In this document: positions 1 to 9,174 of the stretch, piece by piece
Numbering within the stretch: the first letter of the stretch is position 1
How the letters are laid out: every line of letters starts with the position of its first letter
NCBI RefSeq assembly: GCF_016735675.1
Contig: NZ_JAERSG010000002.1
Coordinates: 682,001 to 746,000, forward strand
Source: Nocardioides baculatus
GTDB taxonomy: Bacteria; Actinomycetota; Actinomycetes; Propionibacteriales; Nocardioidaceae
Direction: 5' to 3'
DNA length: 64,000 nt
Notes under the pieces: model-generated
The model's input: the letters and a program-made list of their open reading frames with translations, nothing else
What the model was told of the DNA's origin: nothing
The model's database searches: none
Position numbers and translations under genes: made by a program

Positions 1-2
1 CA

Positions 3-230
3 GCCAGCGGCGAGAGCGGCATCGCCTACCGCTACGACCGGTACGTGGTCACCGGCGCCACCACGCTCGGCGGATTCGCGGCCGACCCCAACCCGGTGCC
101 GGTGGTCCAGGGCCAGCCCACGTCGTTCAACGCGGTCTGGTCCGGGCTCGACCCGGCGGCTCGCTACCTCGGCGTGCTGGAGTACGAAGGTGCGCTCGCG
201 CCGACGTTCGTCACGGTGACCGTGCCGTGA
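3..230 (+). CDS. C-terminal end of a secreted protein, possibly a subtilisin-like (S8) peptidase (partial)
   Basis: The reading frame is open from the first complete codon at position 3 to TGA at 228-230, so this is the last 75 residues of a gene that starts outside the window. The tail reads as a beta-sandwich: VVQGQPTSFNAVWSGLD followed by RYLGVLEYEG and a terminal VTVTVP. Tails of this kind are common at the end of secreted actinobacterial S8 proteases, after the catalytic domain. No catalytic motif lies inside the window, so the protease assignment is inference and another secreted multidomain protein is equally possible. A perfect hairpin follows 46 bp after the stop. Confidence 0.5.
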   Translation, partial: ASGESGIAYRYDRYVVTGATTLGGFAADPNPVPVVQGQPTSFNAVWSGLDPAARYLGVLEYEGALAPTFVTVTVP

Positions 231-276
231 CCTGAGCACCAGCAGCACCACCAGCACGACCAGCTCGACCTGTCGG

Positions 277-306
277 CGGGCGTGACTCCTCCAGGTGTCA
301 CGCCCG
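277..306 (+). terminator. Hairpin terminator after the partial secreted-protein gene
   Basis: CGGGCGTGAC at 277-286 pairs perfectly with GTCACGCCCG at 297-306 around a 10-nt loop. There is no T-run, as is usual for actinobacterial terminators. It separates the upstream gene from the suf operon. Confidence 0.65.
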
Positions 307-362
307 TCGGCGCGTCCGGGGGACGCACTTAGGCGACCCTTGCTTGAATGCCGGGAAGCATT

Positions 363-383
363 AACGACACACTGTCGTTGTGG
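363..383 (+). promoter_or_regulatory. Candidate SufR operator upstream of the suf operon
   Basis: Two overlapping symmetric elements are visible. AACGACA (363-369) and TGTCGTT (373-379) form a 7-bp inverted repeat with a 3-nt centre. ACACT (369-373) and TGTGG (379-383), spaced by 5, resemble the ACACT-N5-TGTGA site I recall being reported for mycobacterial SufR. The element ends 17 bp before the preferred sufR start at 401 and overlaps an alternative GTG at 380. A repressor here would autoregulate the whole operon. Confidence 0.6.
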
Positions 384-400
384 AATTCGTGAGGACACCG

Positions 401-1102
401 GTGGCACAGCGTGAGGGCGACGCCCCCACGCGTGACCGCGTGGCCCGCACGATCCTCGAGAACGGCCCGTCCACGGCCGCTGACCTGGCGGTCGCGCTCG
501 ACCTCACCCCGGCCGCTGTACGACGTCACCTCGACCACCTCGCCGCCGAGGGCGTCGTGGAGTCGCGCGACCAGAAGGTCTACGGCGCCCGCGGCCGCGG
601 TCGTCCGGCGAAGGTGTTCGCCCTGACCGAGTCCGGACGCGACAGCTTCGACCAGCAGTACGACGACCTCGCCGTGCAGGCGATGCGCTTCCTCGCCGAG
701 ACCCAGGGCGAGGACGCCGTCCTCGAGTTCGCCCGCCGGCGGGTGGCGTTCGTCGAGCGCGACTACGCCGCGGTGACCGAGCTGGACCCCGACCTCAGCC
801 CGGCCGAGGCGCTGGCCAGGGTGTTCACCCAGAACGGCTACGCCGCCTCGGTGCGTGACCTGCCGGCAGCCAACGGGCAGAGCGTGGGGGAGCAGCTGTG
901 CCAGCAGCACTGCCCGGTCTCCCACGTCGCCCACGAGTTCCCCCAGCTGTGCGAGGCCGAGACCGAGGCGATCGCCGCGGTGCTCGGCACCCACGTCCAG
1001 CGGCTGGCGACCATCGCCCACGGCGACGGCGTCTGCACCACGTGCATCCCCCAGATCACCAAGCCTGCACCACAGCCCGCACCAATGAAGGAGAAGGCAT
1101 GA
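401..1102 (+). CDS. sufR: SufR-type Fe-S cluster transcriptional regulator of the suf operon
   Basis: The predicted protein has 233 residues. An N-terminal ArsR/DeoR-like winged helix covers about residues 10-75 and contains the recognition-helix stretch [11 protein letters not shown]. The C-terminal half carries the SufR cysteine set at about Cys167, Cys171, Cys184, Cys212 and Cys215 (CQQHCPV, FPQLCE, VCTTCIP), which would hold a [4Fe-4S] cluster. Family role: the cluster-bound protein represses suf, and loss of the cluster relieves repression when Fe-S demand rises. GTG at 401 is preferred because GAGGA at 391-395 sits 5 nt upstream and the operator-like repeat stays outside the gene. The frame also allows GTG at 380. 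The stop overlaps the sufB start (ATGA). Confidence 0.9.
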   Translation: MAQREGDAPTRDRVARTILENGPSTAADLAVALDLTPAAVRRHLDHLAAEGVVESRDQKVYGARGRGRPAKVFALTESGRDSFDQQYDDLAVQAMRFLAETQGEDAVLEFARRRVAFVERDYAAVTELDPDLSPAEALARVFTQNGYAASVRDLPAANGQSVGEQLCQQHCPVSHVAHEFPQLCEAETEAIAAVLGTHVQRLATIAHGDGVCTTCIPQITKPAPQPAPMKEKA

Positions 1103-2517
1103 CCTCCATCGAAGAGCTCAACCCGTCGCTCAAGGGCATCGGCAACTACGAGTTCGGCTGGTCCGACTCCGACACCGCCGGTGCGACCGCGACGCGCGGC
1201 CTCAACGAGGACGTCGTGCGCGACATCTCGTCGAAGAAGTCCGAGCCGCAGTGGATGCTCGACCTGCGCCTGAAGGGCCTCAAGCTCTTTCACCGCAAGC
1301 CCATGCCCACGTGGGGCTCGGACCTGTCGACGATCGACTTCGACAACATCAAGTACTTCGTGCGCTCCTCGGAGAAGCAGGCCACCTCGTGGGAGGAGCT
1401 GCCCGAGGACATCAAGAACACCTACGACAAGCTCGGCATCCCGGAGGCGGAGAAGCAGCGCCTCGTGGCCGGCGTCGCCGCGCAGTACGAGTCCGAGGTC
1501 GTCTACCACTCGATCCGCGAGGACCTCGAGGAGAAGGGCGTCATCTTCGTCGACACCGACACCGCGCTGAAGGAGCACGAGGACCTCTTCAAGGAGTACT
1601 TCGGCACCGTCATCCCGGTCGGTGACAACAAGTTCGCCGCGCTCAACACCTCGGTGTGGTCGGGCGGCTCGTTCATCTACGTGCCGAAGGGTGTGCACGT
1701 CGACATCCCGCTCCAGGCCTACTTCCGGATCAACACCGAGAACATGGGCCAGTTCGAGCGGACGCTGATCATCGTCGACGAGGACGCCTACGTGCACTAC
1801 GTCGAGGGCTGCACCGCGCCGATCTACTCCTCGGACTCGCTGCACTCCGCCGTCGTGGAGATCATCGTCAAGAAGGGCGGCCGCTGCCGCTACACGACCA
1901 TCCAGAACTGGTCCAATAACGTCTACAACCTCGTCACCAAGCGCGCGACCTGCGAGGCCGGCGCGACGATGGAGTGGGTCGACGGCAACATCGGCTCCAA
2001 GGTGACGATGAAGTACCCCGCCATCTACCTGATGGGCGAGCACGCCAAGGGCGAGACGCTGTCGATCGCCTTCGCGGGCGAGGGCCAGCACCAGGACGCC
2101 GGCGCCAAGATGGTGCACGCCGCGCCCCACACGTCGAGCTCGATCCTGAGCAAGTCCGTCGCACGCGGCGGTGGTCGTACGTCCTACCGCGGCCTGATCC
2201 AGGTCAACGAGGGCGCCTACGGCTCGAAGTCCAACGTGCTGTGCGACGCGCTGCTGGTCGACCAGATCAGCCGCAGCGACACCTACCCCTACGTCGACAT
2301 CCGCGAGGACGACGTGTCGATGGGCCACGAGGCGAGCGTCTCGAAGGTCTCCGACGACCAGCTCTTCTACCTCATGTCGCGCGGCATGGAGCAGGACGAG
2401 GCGATGGCGATGATCGTGCGTGGCTTCGTCGAGCCGATCGCCAAGGAGCTGCCGATGGAGTACGCCCTCGAGCTCAACCGCCTGATCGAGCTGCAGATGG
2501 AGGGCGCGGTCGGCTGA
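1099..2517 (+). CDS. sufB: Fe-S cluster assembly scaffold SufB
   Basis: The 472-residue protein matches the usual SufB length and shows the family's core: [13 protein letters not shown], the beta-helix region with [14 protein letters not shown], and a C-terminal [14 protein letters not shown] followed by [16 protein letters not shown]. SufB forms the SufBC2D complex in the cytosol, on which sulfur and iron are assembled into a cluster using ATP hydrolysis by SufC. The start ATG (1099) overlaps the sufR stop, with GAAGGAGAAGG just upstream as a strong Shine-Dalgarno. Placing it second in the operon, directly behind the regulator, is the standard actinobacterial order. Confidence 0.97.
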   Translation: MTSIEELNPSLKGIGNYEFGWSDSDTAGATATRGLNEDVVRDISSKKSEPQWMLDLRLKGLKLFHRKPMPTWGSDLSTIDFDNIKYFVRSSEKQATSWEELPEDIKNTYDKLGIPEAEKQRLVAGVAAQYESEVVYHSIREDLEEKGVIFVDTDTALKEHEDLFKEYFGTVIPVGDNKFAALNTSVWSGGSFIYVPKGVHVDIPLQAYFRINTENMGQFERTLIIVDEDAYVHYVEGCTAPIYSSDSLHSAVVEIIVKKGGRCRYTTIQNWSNNVYNLVTKRATCEAGATMEWVDGNIGSKVTMKYPAIYLMGEHAKGETLSIAFAGEGQHQDAGAKMVHAAPHTSSSILSKSVARGGGRTSYRGLIQVNEGAYGSKSNVLCDALLVDQISRSDTYPYVDIREDDVSMGHEASVSKVSDDQLFYLMSRGMEQDEAMAMIVRGFVEPIAKELPMEYALELNRLIELQMEGAVG

Positions 2518-2559
2518 TCGCCGACCCGTCGCCCACGCCCGTACGTAGAAAGTAGAGCT

Positions 2560-3777
2560 TTGACCGTCACCACCGAATCCGTCCGCTCCGCCCTGGAGCA
2601 GGCCGCACCCGAGCGGAACAAGATCGAGAGCCACCTCAACCCGGTGGGCTCCTTCGACGTCGCTGACCACCCCGTGCCCACCGGCCGCGAGGAGATCTGG
2701 CGCTTCTCGCCGCTCAAGCGGCTCAAGGGCCTGCACGCCGAGGCGCCGTTCAACCCCAGCACCACCTCGTGCACGTGGAACACCCCCGAGGGCGTCCGCA
2801 TCGAGGGCGTCAGCGGCGACGAGGCCCGGTCCCTGCGCGGGATCAGCGGCCTGGTGCCCAACACGCGCTTCGCGGCGCGGGTGCTGGCCGAGGTGCCGGC
2901 GTCGCTGCTCGTCGACGTGCCGGCCGACCTCGAGGTCGCCGAGCCGATCGTCGTCTCGCTCGACGGCGAGGACGCCTCCAACACCGAGGCCGGCCACGTG
3001 GCGATGCGCTTCGGTGCCCACAGCAAGGCGATCGTGGTGATCAACCACGAGGGCTCCTCGGCCATGGCCGCAGTCGTCGAGATCGTCGTGGGCGACGGTG
3101 CCGACGTGACGGTGGTGTCGATCCAGGACTGGGCCGACGACGCCGTGCACCTCGCGCACCACCAGGCGCGGGTCGGGCGCGACGCGACCTACAAGCACGC
3201 GGCGATCTCCTTCGGCGGCGACGTCGTACGCATGGACGCCAACGTGACCTACGACGGTCCCGGTGGCTCCGCCGAGCTGCTCGGGCTCTACTTCGCCGAC
3301 GCCGGCCAGCACATCGAGCACCGGCTGTTCGCCGACCACAACGCGCCGCACACCAAGAGCAACGTGGTCTACAAGGGAGCCCTGCAGGGCGAGGGTGCCC
3401 ACACGGTCTGGATCGGCAACGTCCTGATCCGCAAGGTGGCCGAGGGCATCGAGACCTACGAGGAGAACCGCAACCTGGTGCTCACCGACGGCTGTCGTGC
3501 CGACTCGGTCCCCAACCTGGAGATCGAGACCGGTGAGATCGAGGGCGCCGGCCACGCCTCGGCGACGGCCCGCTTCGACGACGAGCAGCTCTTCTACCTC
3601 CAGTCGCGTGGCATCTCGGAGAAGGAGGCGCAGCGCCTGGTGGTGCACGGCTTCTTCAACGACCTGATCCGCCAGGTCGGCGTGCCCTCGATCGAGGAGC
3701 GCCTGCTGTCCACGGTCGAGGCCGAGCTCGCGAAGAACGTCCTCAAGGACCTCGCCGCGTTCGGACAGGACGACTGA
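2560..3777 (+). CDS. sufD: Fe-S cluster assembly protein SufD
   Basis: This 405-residue paralogue of SufB is the second scaffold subunit of SufBC2D. Family-typical stretches are GREEIWRFSPLKRL near the N-terminus, APHTKSNVVYKG in the beta-helix core and a C-terminal LFYLQSRGISEKEAQRLVVHGFF. The start is TTG at 2560, with AGAAAGTAGAG upstream. No better ATG or GTG gives the conserved N-terminus. A 42-bp gap separates it from sufB, and the stop overlaps the next gene by one base (TGATG), implying translational coupling with the ferredoxin. Confidence 0.95.
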   Translation: MTVTTESVRSALEQAAPERNKIESHLNPVGSFDVADHPVPTGREEIWRFSPLKRLKGLHAEAPFNPSTTSCTWNTPEGVRIEGVSGDEARSLRGISGLVPNTRFAARVLAEVPASLLVDVPADLEVAEPIVVSLDGEDASNTEAGHVAMRFGAHSKAIVVINHEGSSAMAAVVEIVVGDGADVTVVSIQDWADDAVHLAHHQARVGRDATYKHAAISFGGDVVRMDANVTYDGPGGSAELLGLYFADAGQHIEHRLFADHNAPHTKSNVVYKGALQGEGAHTVWIGNVLIRKVAEGIETYEENRNLVLTDGCRADSVPNLEIETGEIEGAGHASATARFDDEQLFYLQSRGISEKEAQRLVVHGFFNDLIRQVGVPSIEERLLSTVEAELAKNVLKDLAAFGQDD

Positions 3778-4120
3778 TGGCGTTCGAGCGCGCCTGCGCA
3801 CTGGACGAGATCCAGTCCGACAAGGCCCTGGCGGTCACCCTCGGGCGCTACGACATCGCGATCGCCCGCGACGGCGACGAGGTCTTCGCCATCGAGGACA
3901 CCTGCAGCCACGCCGAGGTCGCCCTCAGCGAGGGCGAGGTCGAGCAGACCGACGGCGGCTGCCAGATCGAGTGCTGGCTGCACGGGTCGATGTTCGACCT
4001 CCGCACCGGCAAGCCCACCAACTTCCCGGCGACCGAGCCGGTCGCCACCTTCCCCGTCGACGTACGCGGCACCGAGGTGTTCGTCGACACCGAGACCACC
4101 CTGAACGGAGTCACCCCCGC

Positions 4121-4124
<4 letters not shown>
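3777..4124 (+). CDS. Rieske-type [2Fe-2S] ferredoxin of the suf operon
   Basis: A 115-residue Rieske domain protein. The two ligand motifs are complete: Cys43-Ser-His45 (CSHAEVAL) and Cys66-Trp-Leu-His69 (CWLHG), followed by FDLRTGKPTNFPAT. It looks like the small ferredoxin subunits of non-heme iron oxygenases, but no oxygenase lies nearby. It sits between sufD and sufC, overlapping sufC by 4 bp. A role as electron donor or redox partner in cluster assembly is inferred from position only. Confidence 0.9.
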
Positions 4125-4879
<755 letters not shown>

Positions 4880-4915
4880 GGTCTCGGGGCTCGCTGCGCT
4901 CGCACCTCAACCACC
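4880..4915 (+). repeat. Short interspersed GCTCGC-rich repeat between sufC and sufS
   Basis: Immediately after the sufC stop lies GGTCTCGGGGCTCGCTGCG, continuing CTCGCACCTCAACCACC. It contains GCTCGC twice around TGC. The same design, GCTCGC around TTC, recurs near 34270-34290. I recall elements like this scattered in Nocardioides genomes, but this is from memory. It ends just before the sufS Shine-Dalgarno GGAAAGGAAG. Confidence 0.45.
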
Positions 4916-4940
4916 GATTGCTGGCAGGAAAGGAAGACCG

Positions 4941-6176
4941 ATGGAAGGACTGCTCCCGGATCTCGACGTGATCCGCAAGGACTTCCCCATCCTCGAGCGC
5001 GTGCTCGCGGGCGGGCAGCCGCTGGTCTACCTCGACAGCGCCAACACCTCGCAGAAGCCGCAGGTCGTCATCGACACGATGGTCGACCACCTCGAGCGGC
5101 ACAACGCCAACATCGCCCGCGCCATGCACCAGCTCGGCGCGGAGTCGACGGAGGCCTACGAGGGCGCCCGCGACAAGGTGGCGACGTTCCTCAATGCGCC
5201 GTCGCGCAATGAGATCGTCTTCACCAAGAACGCCACCGAGGCGCTCAACCTGCTGGCCCGCACGATCGACCTCGGTCCCGGCGACAACGTCGTGATCACC
5301 GAGATGGAGCACCACTCCAACATCGTGTCGTGGCAGCTGGCGTGCGAGCGCTCGGGTGCGGAGCTGCGCTGGTTCGGGCTGACCGACGACGGCCGGCTCG
5401 ACCTCAGCAACGCCGACCAGCTGGTCGACGAGCACACCAAGGTGCTGGCCTTCACGTGGGTCAGCAACATGCTCGGCACGATCAACCCGGTCACCGACCT
5501 CGTCGCTCGGGCGAAGGCGGTCGGGGCGCTGTCGGTCATCGACGCCTCGCAGGCCGCGCCTCAGCTCACGGTCGACGTCCAGGCCGTCGGCTGCGACTTC
5601 CTGGTCTTCACCGGCCACAAGGTCTGCGGCCCGACGGGCATCGGCGTGCTGTGGGGCCGCGAGGAGCTGCTCAACGAGCTGCCGCCCTTCCACGGCGGCG
5701 GCGAGATGATCGAGACGGTCACCATGGCACGGTCGACCTACGCCAAGGCGCCGCACCGCTTCGAGGCCGGCACCCCGCCGATCGTCGAGGCCGTCGGGCT
5801 GGGCTGTGCGGTCGACTACCTCGGCCACATCGGGCTCGACGCGATCCACCGCCACGAGCTGGCGATCACGGCGTACGCCCTCGAGGGCCTGCAGTCCGTC
5901 CCCGGCGTGACGATCCTCGGCCCGCTCGACGCGGCCGAGCGCGGCGGTGCGATCTCCTTCGAGCTCGACGGCGTGCACCCCCACGACATCGCACAGGTCC
6001 TCGACTCGCGCGGCGTCGCCGTGCGCGCCGGGCACCACTGCGCCAAGCCCGCGCACGCGCGGTTCGGCGTGCAGAGCACGACGCGGATGTCGTCCTACCT
6101 CTACACGACGCCCGCCGAGATCGATGCGCTCGTCGAGGGCCTCCACCACACCCGCAGCTACTTCAAGGTGGGATGA
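4941..6176 (+). CDS. sufS: SufS-type cysteine desulfurase
   Basis: A 411-residue class V aminotransferase-fold enzyme that converts cysteine to alanine and holds the sulfur as a persulfide for the SUF system. The PLP lysine is Lys227 in FTGHKVCGPTG. The mobile-loop catalytic cysteine is Cys367 in RAGHHCAKPAH, and N-terminal YLDSANTSQKP and AMHQLGAEST are also typical of SufS. It would hand sulfur to SufU, whose gene overlaps by 4 bp. A good Shine-Dalgarno (GGAAAGGAAG) precedes the ATG. Confidence 0.97.
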   Translation: MEGLLPDLDVIRKDFPILERVLAGGQPLVYLDSANTSQKPQVVIDTMVDHLERHNANIARAMHQLGAESTEAYEGARDKVATFLNAPSRNEIVFTKNATEALNLLARTIDLGPGDNVVITEMEHHSNIVSWQLACERSGAELRWFGLTDDGRLDLSNADQLVDEHTKVLAFTWVSNMLGTINPVTDLVARAKAVGALSVIDASQAAPQLTVDVQAVGCDFLVFTGHKVCGPTGIGVLWGREELLNELPPFHGGGEMIETVTMARSTYAKAPHRFEAGTPPIVEAVGLGCAVDYLGHIGLDAIHRHELAITAYALEGLQSVPGVTILGPLDAAERGGAISFELDGVHPHDIAQVLDSRGVAVRAGHHCAKPAHARFGVQSTTRMSSYLYTTPAEIDALVEGLHHTRSYFKVG

Positions 6177-6634
6177 CGATGAGCGCTGAGCTCGACAACC
6201 TGTACCAGGAGATCATCCTGGACCACTACAAGAACCCTCACCACAAGGGACTCCGCGACCCGTTCGAGTCCGAGGTGCACCACGTCAACCCGACCTGCGG
6301 CGACGAGGTGACCCTCCGGGTGCACCTGGCCGACGGTGTGGTCGAGGACGTGTCCTACGACAGCGTCGGCTGCTCCATCTCGCAGGCGTCGGCGTCGGTG
6401 ATGGCCGACCTCGTGATCGGCAAGCCGGTCGACGAGGCGATGTCGATCCACCAGACCTTCCTCGAGCTCATGCAGGGCAAGGGGAACGTCGAGCCCGACG
6501 AGGACGTCCTCGAGGACGGGATCGCCTTCGCCGGTGTCGCCAAGTTCCCCGCGCGCGTGAAGTGCGCACTGCTCTCCTGGATGGCGTGGAAGGACGCGAC
6601 CACCCAGGCCCAGACTGAAGGAGTCAGCTCATGA
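6173..6634 (+). CDS. sufU: SufU zinc-dependent sulfurtransferase
   Basis: A 153-residue IscU-fold protein. In Gram-positive SUF systems SufU binds zinc and accepts the persulfide from SufS rather than acting as a scaffold. The zinc/sulfur ligands are present: Cys42 and Asp44 (NPTCGDE), Cys67 (VGCSISQAS) and Cys131 (RVKCALLSW). The first ATG (6173) overlaps the sufS stop. A second ATG two codons later (6179) could also be used. The stop overlaps sufT by 4 bp. Confidence 0.95.
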   Translation: MTMSAELDNLYQEIILDHYKNPHHKGLRDPFESEVHHVNPTCGDEVTLRVHLADGVVEDVSYDSVGCSISQASASVMADLVIGKPVDEAMSIHQTFLELMQGKGNVEPDEDVLEDGIAFAGVAKFPARVKCALLSWMAWKDATTQAQTEGVSS

Positions 6635-7017
6635 CCGAGTCCCCGCACGTCGACCACGGCGACCTCCCCGAGGTGCCCGAGGCTGGCCAGACCGGCGGCG
6701 GCACGTCGACCGTCACCATCGACGACGTCACCGAGGCGATGAAGGACGTCGTCGACCCCGAGCTCGGCATCAACGTCGTCGACCTCGGACTCGTCTACGG
6801 CGTCCACATCGACGAGGGCTCCAACGCCGTCCTCGACATGACGCTCACGTCAGCCGCCTGCCCGCTGACCGACGTGATCATGGACCAGACCAACCAGGCC
6901 CTCGAGGGGCTCGTCAACGACGTGGCCATCAACTGGGTCTGGATGCCGCCGTGGGGTCCCGACAAGATCACCGACGACGGCCGCGAGCAGCTGCGCGCCC
7001 TCGGCTTCAACGTCTGA
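6631..7017 (+). CDS. sufT: MIP18/DUF59 family Fe-S maturation protein (SufT-like)
   Basis: A 128-residue protein whose core is a DUF59 domain: VTEAMKDVVDPELGINVVDLGL, then LTSAACPLTDVI with the conserved cysteine, and VWMPPWGPDKI. About 30 acidic residues precede the domain. SufT-like proteins act late in Fe-S cluster maturation. This is the last gene of the suf operon (4-bp overlap with sufU) and is followed by a strong hairpin. The motif string quoted first exceeds typical length only because the domain is continuous; its key residues are the D-P-E-L-G-I at about 36-41. Confidence 0.92.
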   Translation: MTESPHVDHGDLPEVPEAGQTGGGTSTVTIDDVTEAMKDVVDPELGINVVDLGLVYGVHIDEGSNAVLDMTLTSAACPLTDVIMDQTNQALEGLVNDVAINWVWMPPWGPDKITDDGREQLRALGFNV

Positions 7018-7018
7018 G

Positions 7019-7053
7019 GTCGGGCACGCGCGCAGCGCGTGACCGAACCCGAC
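7019..7053 (+). terminator. Compound hairpin ending the suf operon
   Basis: GTCGGG (7019-7024) pairs with CCCGAC (7048-7053), and inside it CACGCGC (7025-7031) pairs with GCGCGTG (7035-7041) around a GCA loop. The 6-nt ACCGAA forms a one-sided bulge. It begins 2 nt after the sufT stop and has no T-run. Confidence 0.65.
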
Positions 7054-7160
7054 GAGCTTGAGGGAGCCCCGCCTGCGAGGTCGTGACGGGCGGCTCGAAA
7101 CCTGTCTGACCTCGCGGTCCGCGGGAGCGGTGGCCCAGCGACGTTCTGCGGCCCTCGAAC

Positions 7161-7260
7161 GTGGCTCGACCACCGCCCGCCCGCGTGTCGCAGTACGACG
7201 CGCCGGCGGGCGGTGTCGTACCCACACTTTGGCGGCGCAGAAGGTGGCTGGACCACCGCT
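7161..7260. repeat. Intergenic palindromic repeat block between converging genes
   Basis: Two near-copies flank a hairpin: GTGGCTCGACCACCGC at 7161-7176 and GTGGCTGGACCACCGCT at 7244-7260. Between them ACCGCCCGCC (7172-7181) pairs with GGCGGGCGGT (7205-7214). A third copy, GTGGATGGACCACCGCT, occurs at 31052-31068, also just after a plus-strand gene that faces a minus-strand gene. It may be a REP-like element or act as a bidirectional terminator. The rest of 7054-7283 shows no gene. Confidence 0.5.
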
Positions 7261-7283
7261 GGAAGATCGGCGGTGAGGGCAGG

Positions 7284-8246
7284 TCAGTCGCCGGCGCGCG
7301 CCCGCACCTTGGTCACCCAGTAGTCGGTCGTCGGCGTCGGGGTGGTGGTGAACCGGGCGTTGGGGAGGTAGAGGCGTGAGCCGAACCTGGCAACCGTCGT
7401 CGGCACGTCGAAGCTCGTCGACGACGCGAGGTCGCCGGAGTCGATCGTGCGCACGAGCCGTCCGCTGAGACCGGAGCGCGACAGGCGCAGGACGGCGATC
7501 TCGTTGAGCCGGTTGCGGACGACGTAGAGCGTGCGTCCGTGGCGCAACATGCCGTCACCCGCCGTGAGCGACGCGCCTCCGAGGTCCACCTCGGTGGCGA
7601 CGCCGGTGGCAGGGTCGACGCGGTAGAGCAGGCCGCTGGTGGAGTTGACCACCAGGAGCGCCCGGCCGGTGGGCGTGGTGCTGATGCCGTTGGCACCGAG
7701 CCCCGACCCCTGGACCCACTCACCCGTGAGCGGCACCGTGGTCGCGGAGGCCGCGGGCTCGCCGTCGGCGCTGCGCGCCACGCGATAGAGCTGGGGACGG
7801 TTGGAGTCGGTGAACCAGGCAGCGTCCCTGGTCAGGACGACGTCGTTGACGAAGGTGGGCGCAGTCGCGAGCGGGATGTCGCGCAGCACGGCACCGGTCT
7901 CGGTGTCGATGACGCGGGCGGTGCCCGACGTGCCGCCGGCGACGTAGAGCCGGCCGTCCCGGTCCGTCTTCAGCCCGAGGGACGGCGTGCCCGGTCCCTG
8001 GCTGATCGTGCGACCCTCGCCGGTGCGCAGCGAGAGCTCGTAGATGTCACCGTCGGCGCGGGACCCGAAGTACGCCGTCGGGCCGGGACCGATGGCGATG
8101 CCCTCGGGCTGGAACCCGTCCGGCAGCTCGATGCGAGCCGGGAACGAGCCGCCGGGTGGAGCGCTGACGGCTCCTGCCGGCTGGGCACCGGAGACGAGGG
8201 CGAGGCTGAGGACGGCGACGGCGCCGGCGGTGAGCAGACGGGACAT
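7284..8246 (-). CDS. Secreted beta-propeller protein (SMP-30/NHL-like)
   Basis: The 320-residue product starts with a clear signal peptide: MSRLL, hydrophobic TAGAVAVLSLALVSG, then an AQPAGA cleavage region. Repeated blade-like segments follow, for example GIAIGPGPTAYFGSRADGDI, LKTDRDGRLYVAGG, NDVVLTRDAAWFTDSN and GDGMLRHGRTLYVVRN. This is the pattern of six-bladed SMP-30/gluconolactonase-type propellers, but no metal site or catalytic residue can be assigned. ATG at 8246 is chosen over an upstream in-frame start (8333) because GGAGGT lies 4 nt before it and the signal peptide starts there. It converges on the suf operon. Confidence 0.8.
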   Translation of the reverse strand: MSRLLTAGAVAVLSLALVSGAQPAGAVSAPPGGSFPARIELPDGFQPEGIAIGPGPTAYFGSRADGDIYELSLRTGEGRTISQGPGTPSLGLKTDRDGRLYVAGGTSGTARVIDTETGAVLRDIPLATAPTFVNDVVLTRDAAWFTDSNRPQLYRVARSADGEPAASATTVPLTGEWVQGSGLGANGISTTPTGRALLVVNSTSGLLYRVDPATGVATEVDLGGASLTAGDGMLRHGRTLYVVRNRLNEIAVLRLSRSGLSGRLVRTIDSGDLASSTSFDVPTTVARFGSRLYLPNARFTTTPTPTTDYWVTKVRARAGD

Positions 8247-8326
8247 GGTGACCTCCGAGCAGGTGTGGACCATCGACGGTAGCCGTGCACGGCAAGCGGG
8301 CCGTGCGCGTCGGCGGCAGATAATCC

Positions 8327-9145
8327 GTGGCACCGCACACTGTGGAAGCGCACACTCCTCCCGTGCTGAACCCCCACCCGACGCGCTACGCCGAGCTCAA
8401 CGGCGTGCTGCACGACCTCGTCACCGGCGCCCAGGCGGCGCTCGGCGAGTCGTTCGTCGGTGCGTACCTCCAGGGATCCTTCGCGCTCGGTGCGGGCGAC
8501 CTGCACAGTGACTGCGACTTCCTCGTGGTCGTGCGGGAGCGACCCGACCCGCAGCAGGAGGCGGCGCTGCGCGAGCTCCACCGCGACCTCCCGCACCGCG
8601 AGGGCTTCTGGAACAGGCACCTCGAGGGTTCGTACGCCGTCGCTGGCGACCTGCGCACGACCAACGGCCTCGACCGCGAGTGGCTCTACGTGGACCACGG
8701 CAACGACGAGATGGAGTGGAGCACCCACTGCAACCGGCCCTGGACCCGGTGGATCCTCCGTGAGCACGGGATCACCCTCGTCGGCCCCTGCCCGGTCGAG
8801 CTGGTGGACCCGGTGCCCGACGACGTGCTGCGCGACTCCGCTCGCGCCGGCCTCACGACGCTCACCGACGACGTCCTCGGCTGGTGCCCGGCGCACATTG
8901 CGTGGTGCCAGCGCTACCTCGTCGTCCAGGCGTGCCGCAGCCTCTACACCGTGCGAACGGCGCAGGTGGCGAGCAAGCGCGACGCCCTGCGCTGGTCGAT
9001 GATGCACGGCGACCCGCGCTGGCGACCGCTGCTCCAGCAGGTGCTCGCCGACCGCGACCGCGGCTTCGACCCGCACGACGAGCCGCGGCCCGGCTCGATC
9101 GACGAGGCGCGTGCGTTCGCTGCCCACGTCGCCGCCGTGGCCTGA
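8327..9145 (+). CDS. AadA-like/DUF4111 nucleotidyltransferase domain protein
   Basis: The N-terminal half contains the nucleotidyltransferase signature GSFALGAGDLHSDCDFLVVV (G-S, then D-x-D), the metal-binding motif of the aminoglycoside adenylyltransferase/DUF4111 superfamily. The C-terminal part (PAHIAWCQRYLVVQACRSLY, SKRDALRWSM) fits its helical domain. It could modify an aminoglycoside or another small molecule; no substrate can be read from sequence. The start is uncertain. GTGs at 8327, 8342 and 8363 are in frame, and a GATAAT at 8319-8324 could be a -10 box that favours one of the later two. A TGATG links its stop to a possible upstream start of the next gene. Confidence 0.75.
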   Translation: MAPHTVEAHTPPVLNPHPTRYAELNGVLHDLVTGAQAALGESFVGAYLQGSFALGAGDLHSDCDFLVVVRERPDPQQEAALRELHRDLPHREGFWNRHLEGSYAVAGDLRTTNGLDREWLYVDHGNDEMEWSTHCNRPWTRWILREHGITLVGPCPVELVDPVPDDVLRDSARAGLTTLTDDVLGWCPAHIAWCQRYLVVQACRSLYTVRTAQVASKRDALRWSMMHGDPRWRPLLQQVLADRDRGFDPHDEPRPGSIDEARAFAAHVAAVA

Positions 9146-9162
9146 TGCTCTGGCCGGGTGGC

Positions 9163-9168
9163 TACCCT
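9163..9168 (+). promoter_or_regulatory. -10 box TACCCT for the ASCH-like gene
   Basis: TACCCT ends 6 nt before the ATG at 9175, with no Shine-Dalgarno between. It supports 9175 over the upstream ATG at 9145. Confidence 0.5.
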
Positions 9169-9174
9169 TCCCGC

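Noticed and set aside
838..3801. Minus-strand open frame of 987 codons opposite sufB-sufD
   Set aside because: It mirrors the codon pattern of sufR, sufB and sufD. The product is rich in Arg, Val, Leu and His with no domain. High GC at third positions keeps antisense frames open.
7018..7283. Small protein-coding gene in the suf 3' space
   Set aside because: The open frames here are short, Arg-rich and pass through the hairpins and repeats; no ribosome-binding site.
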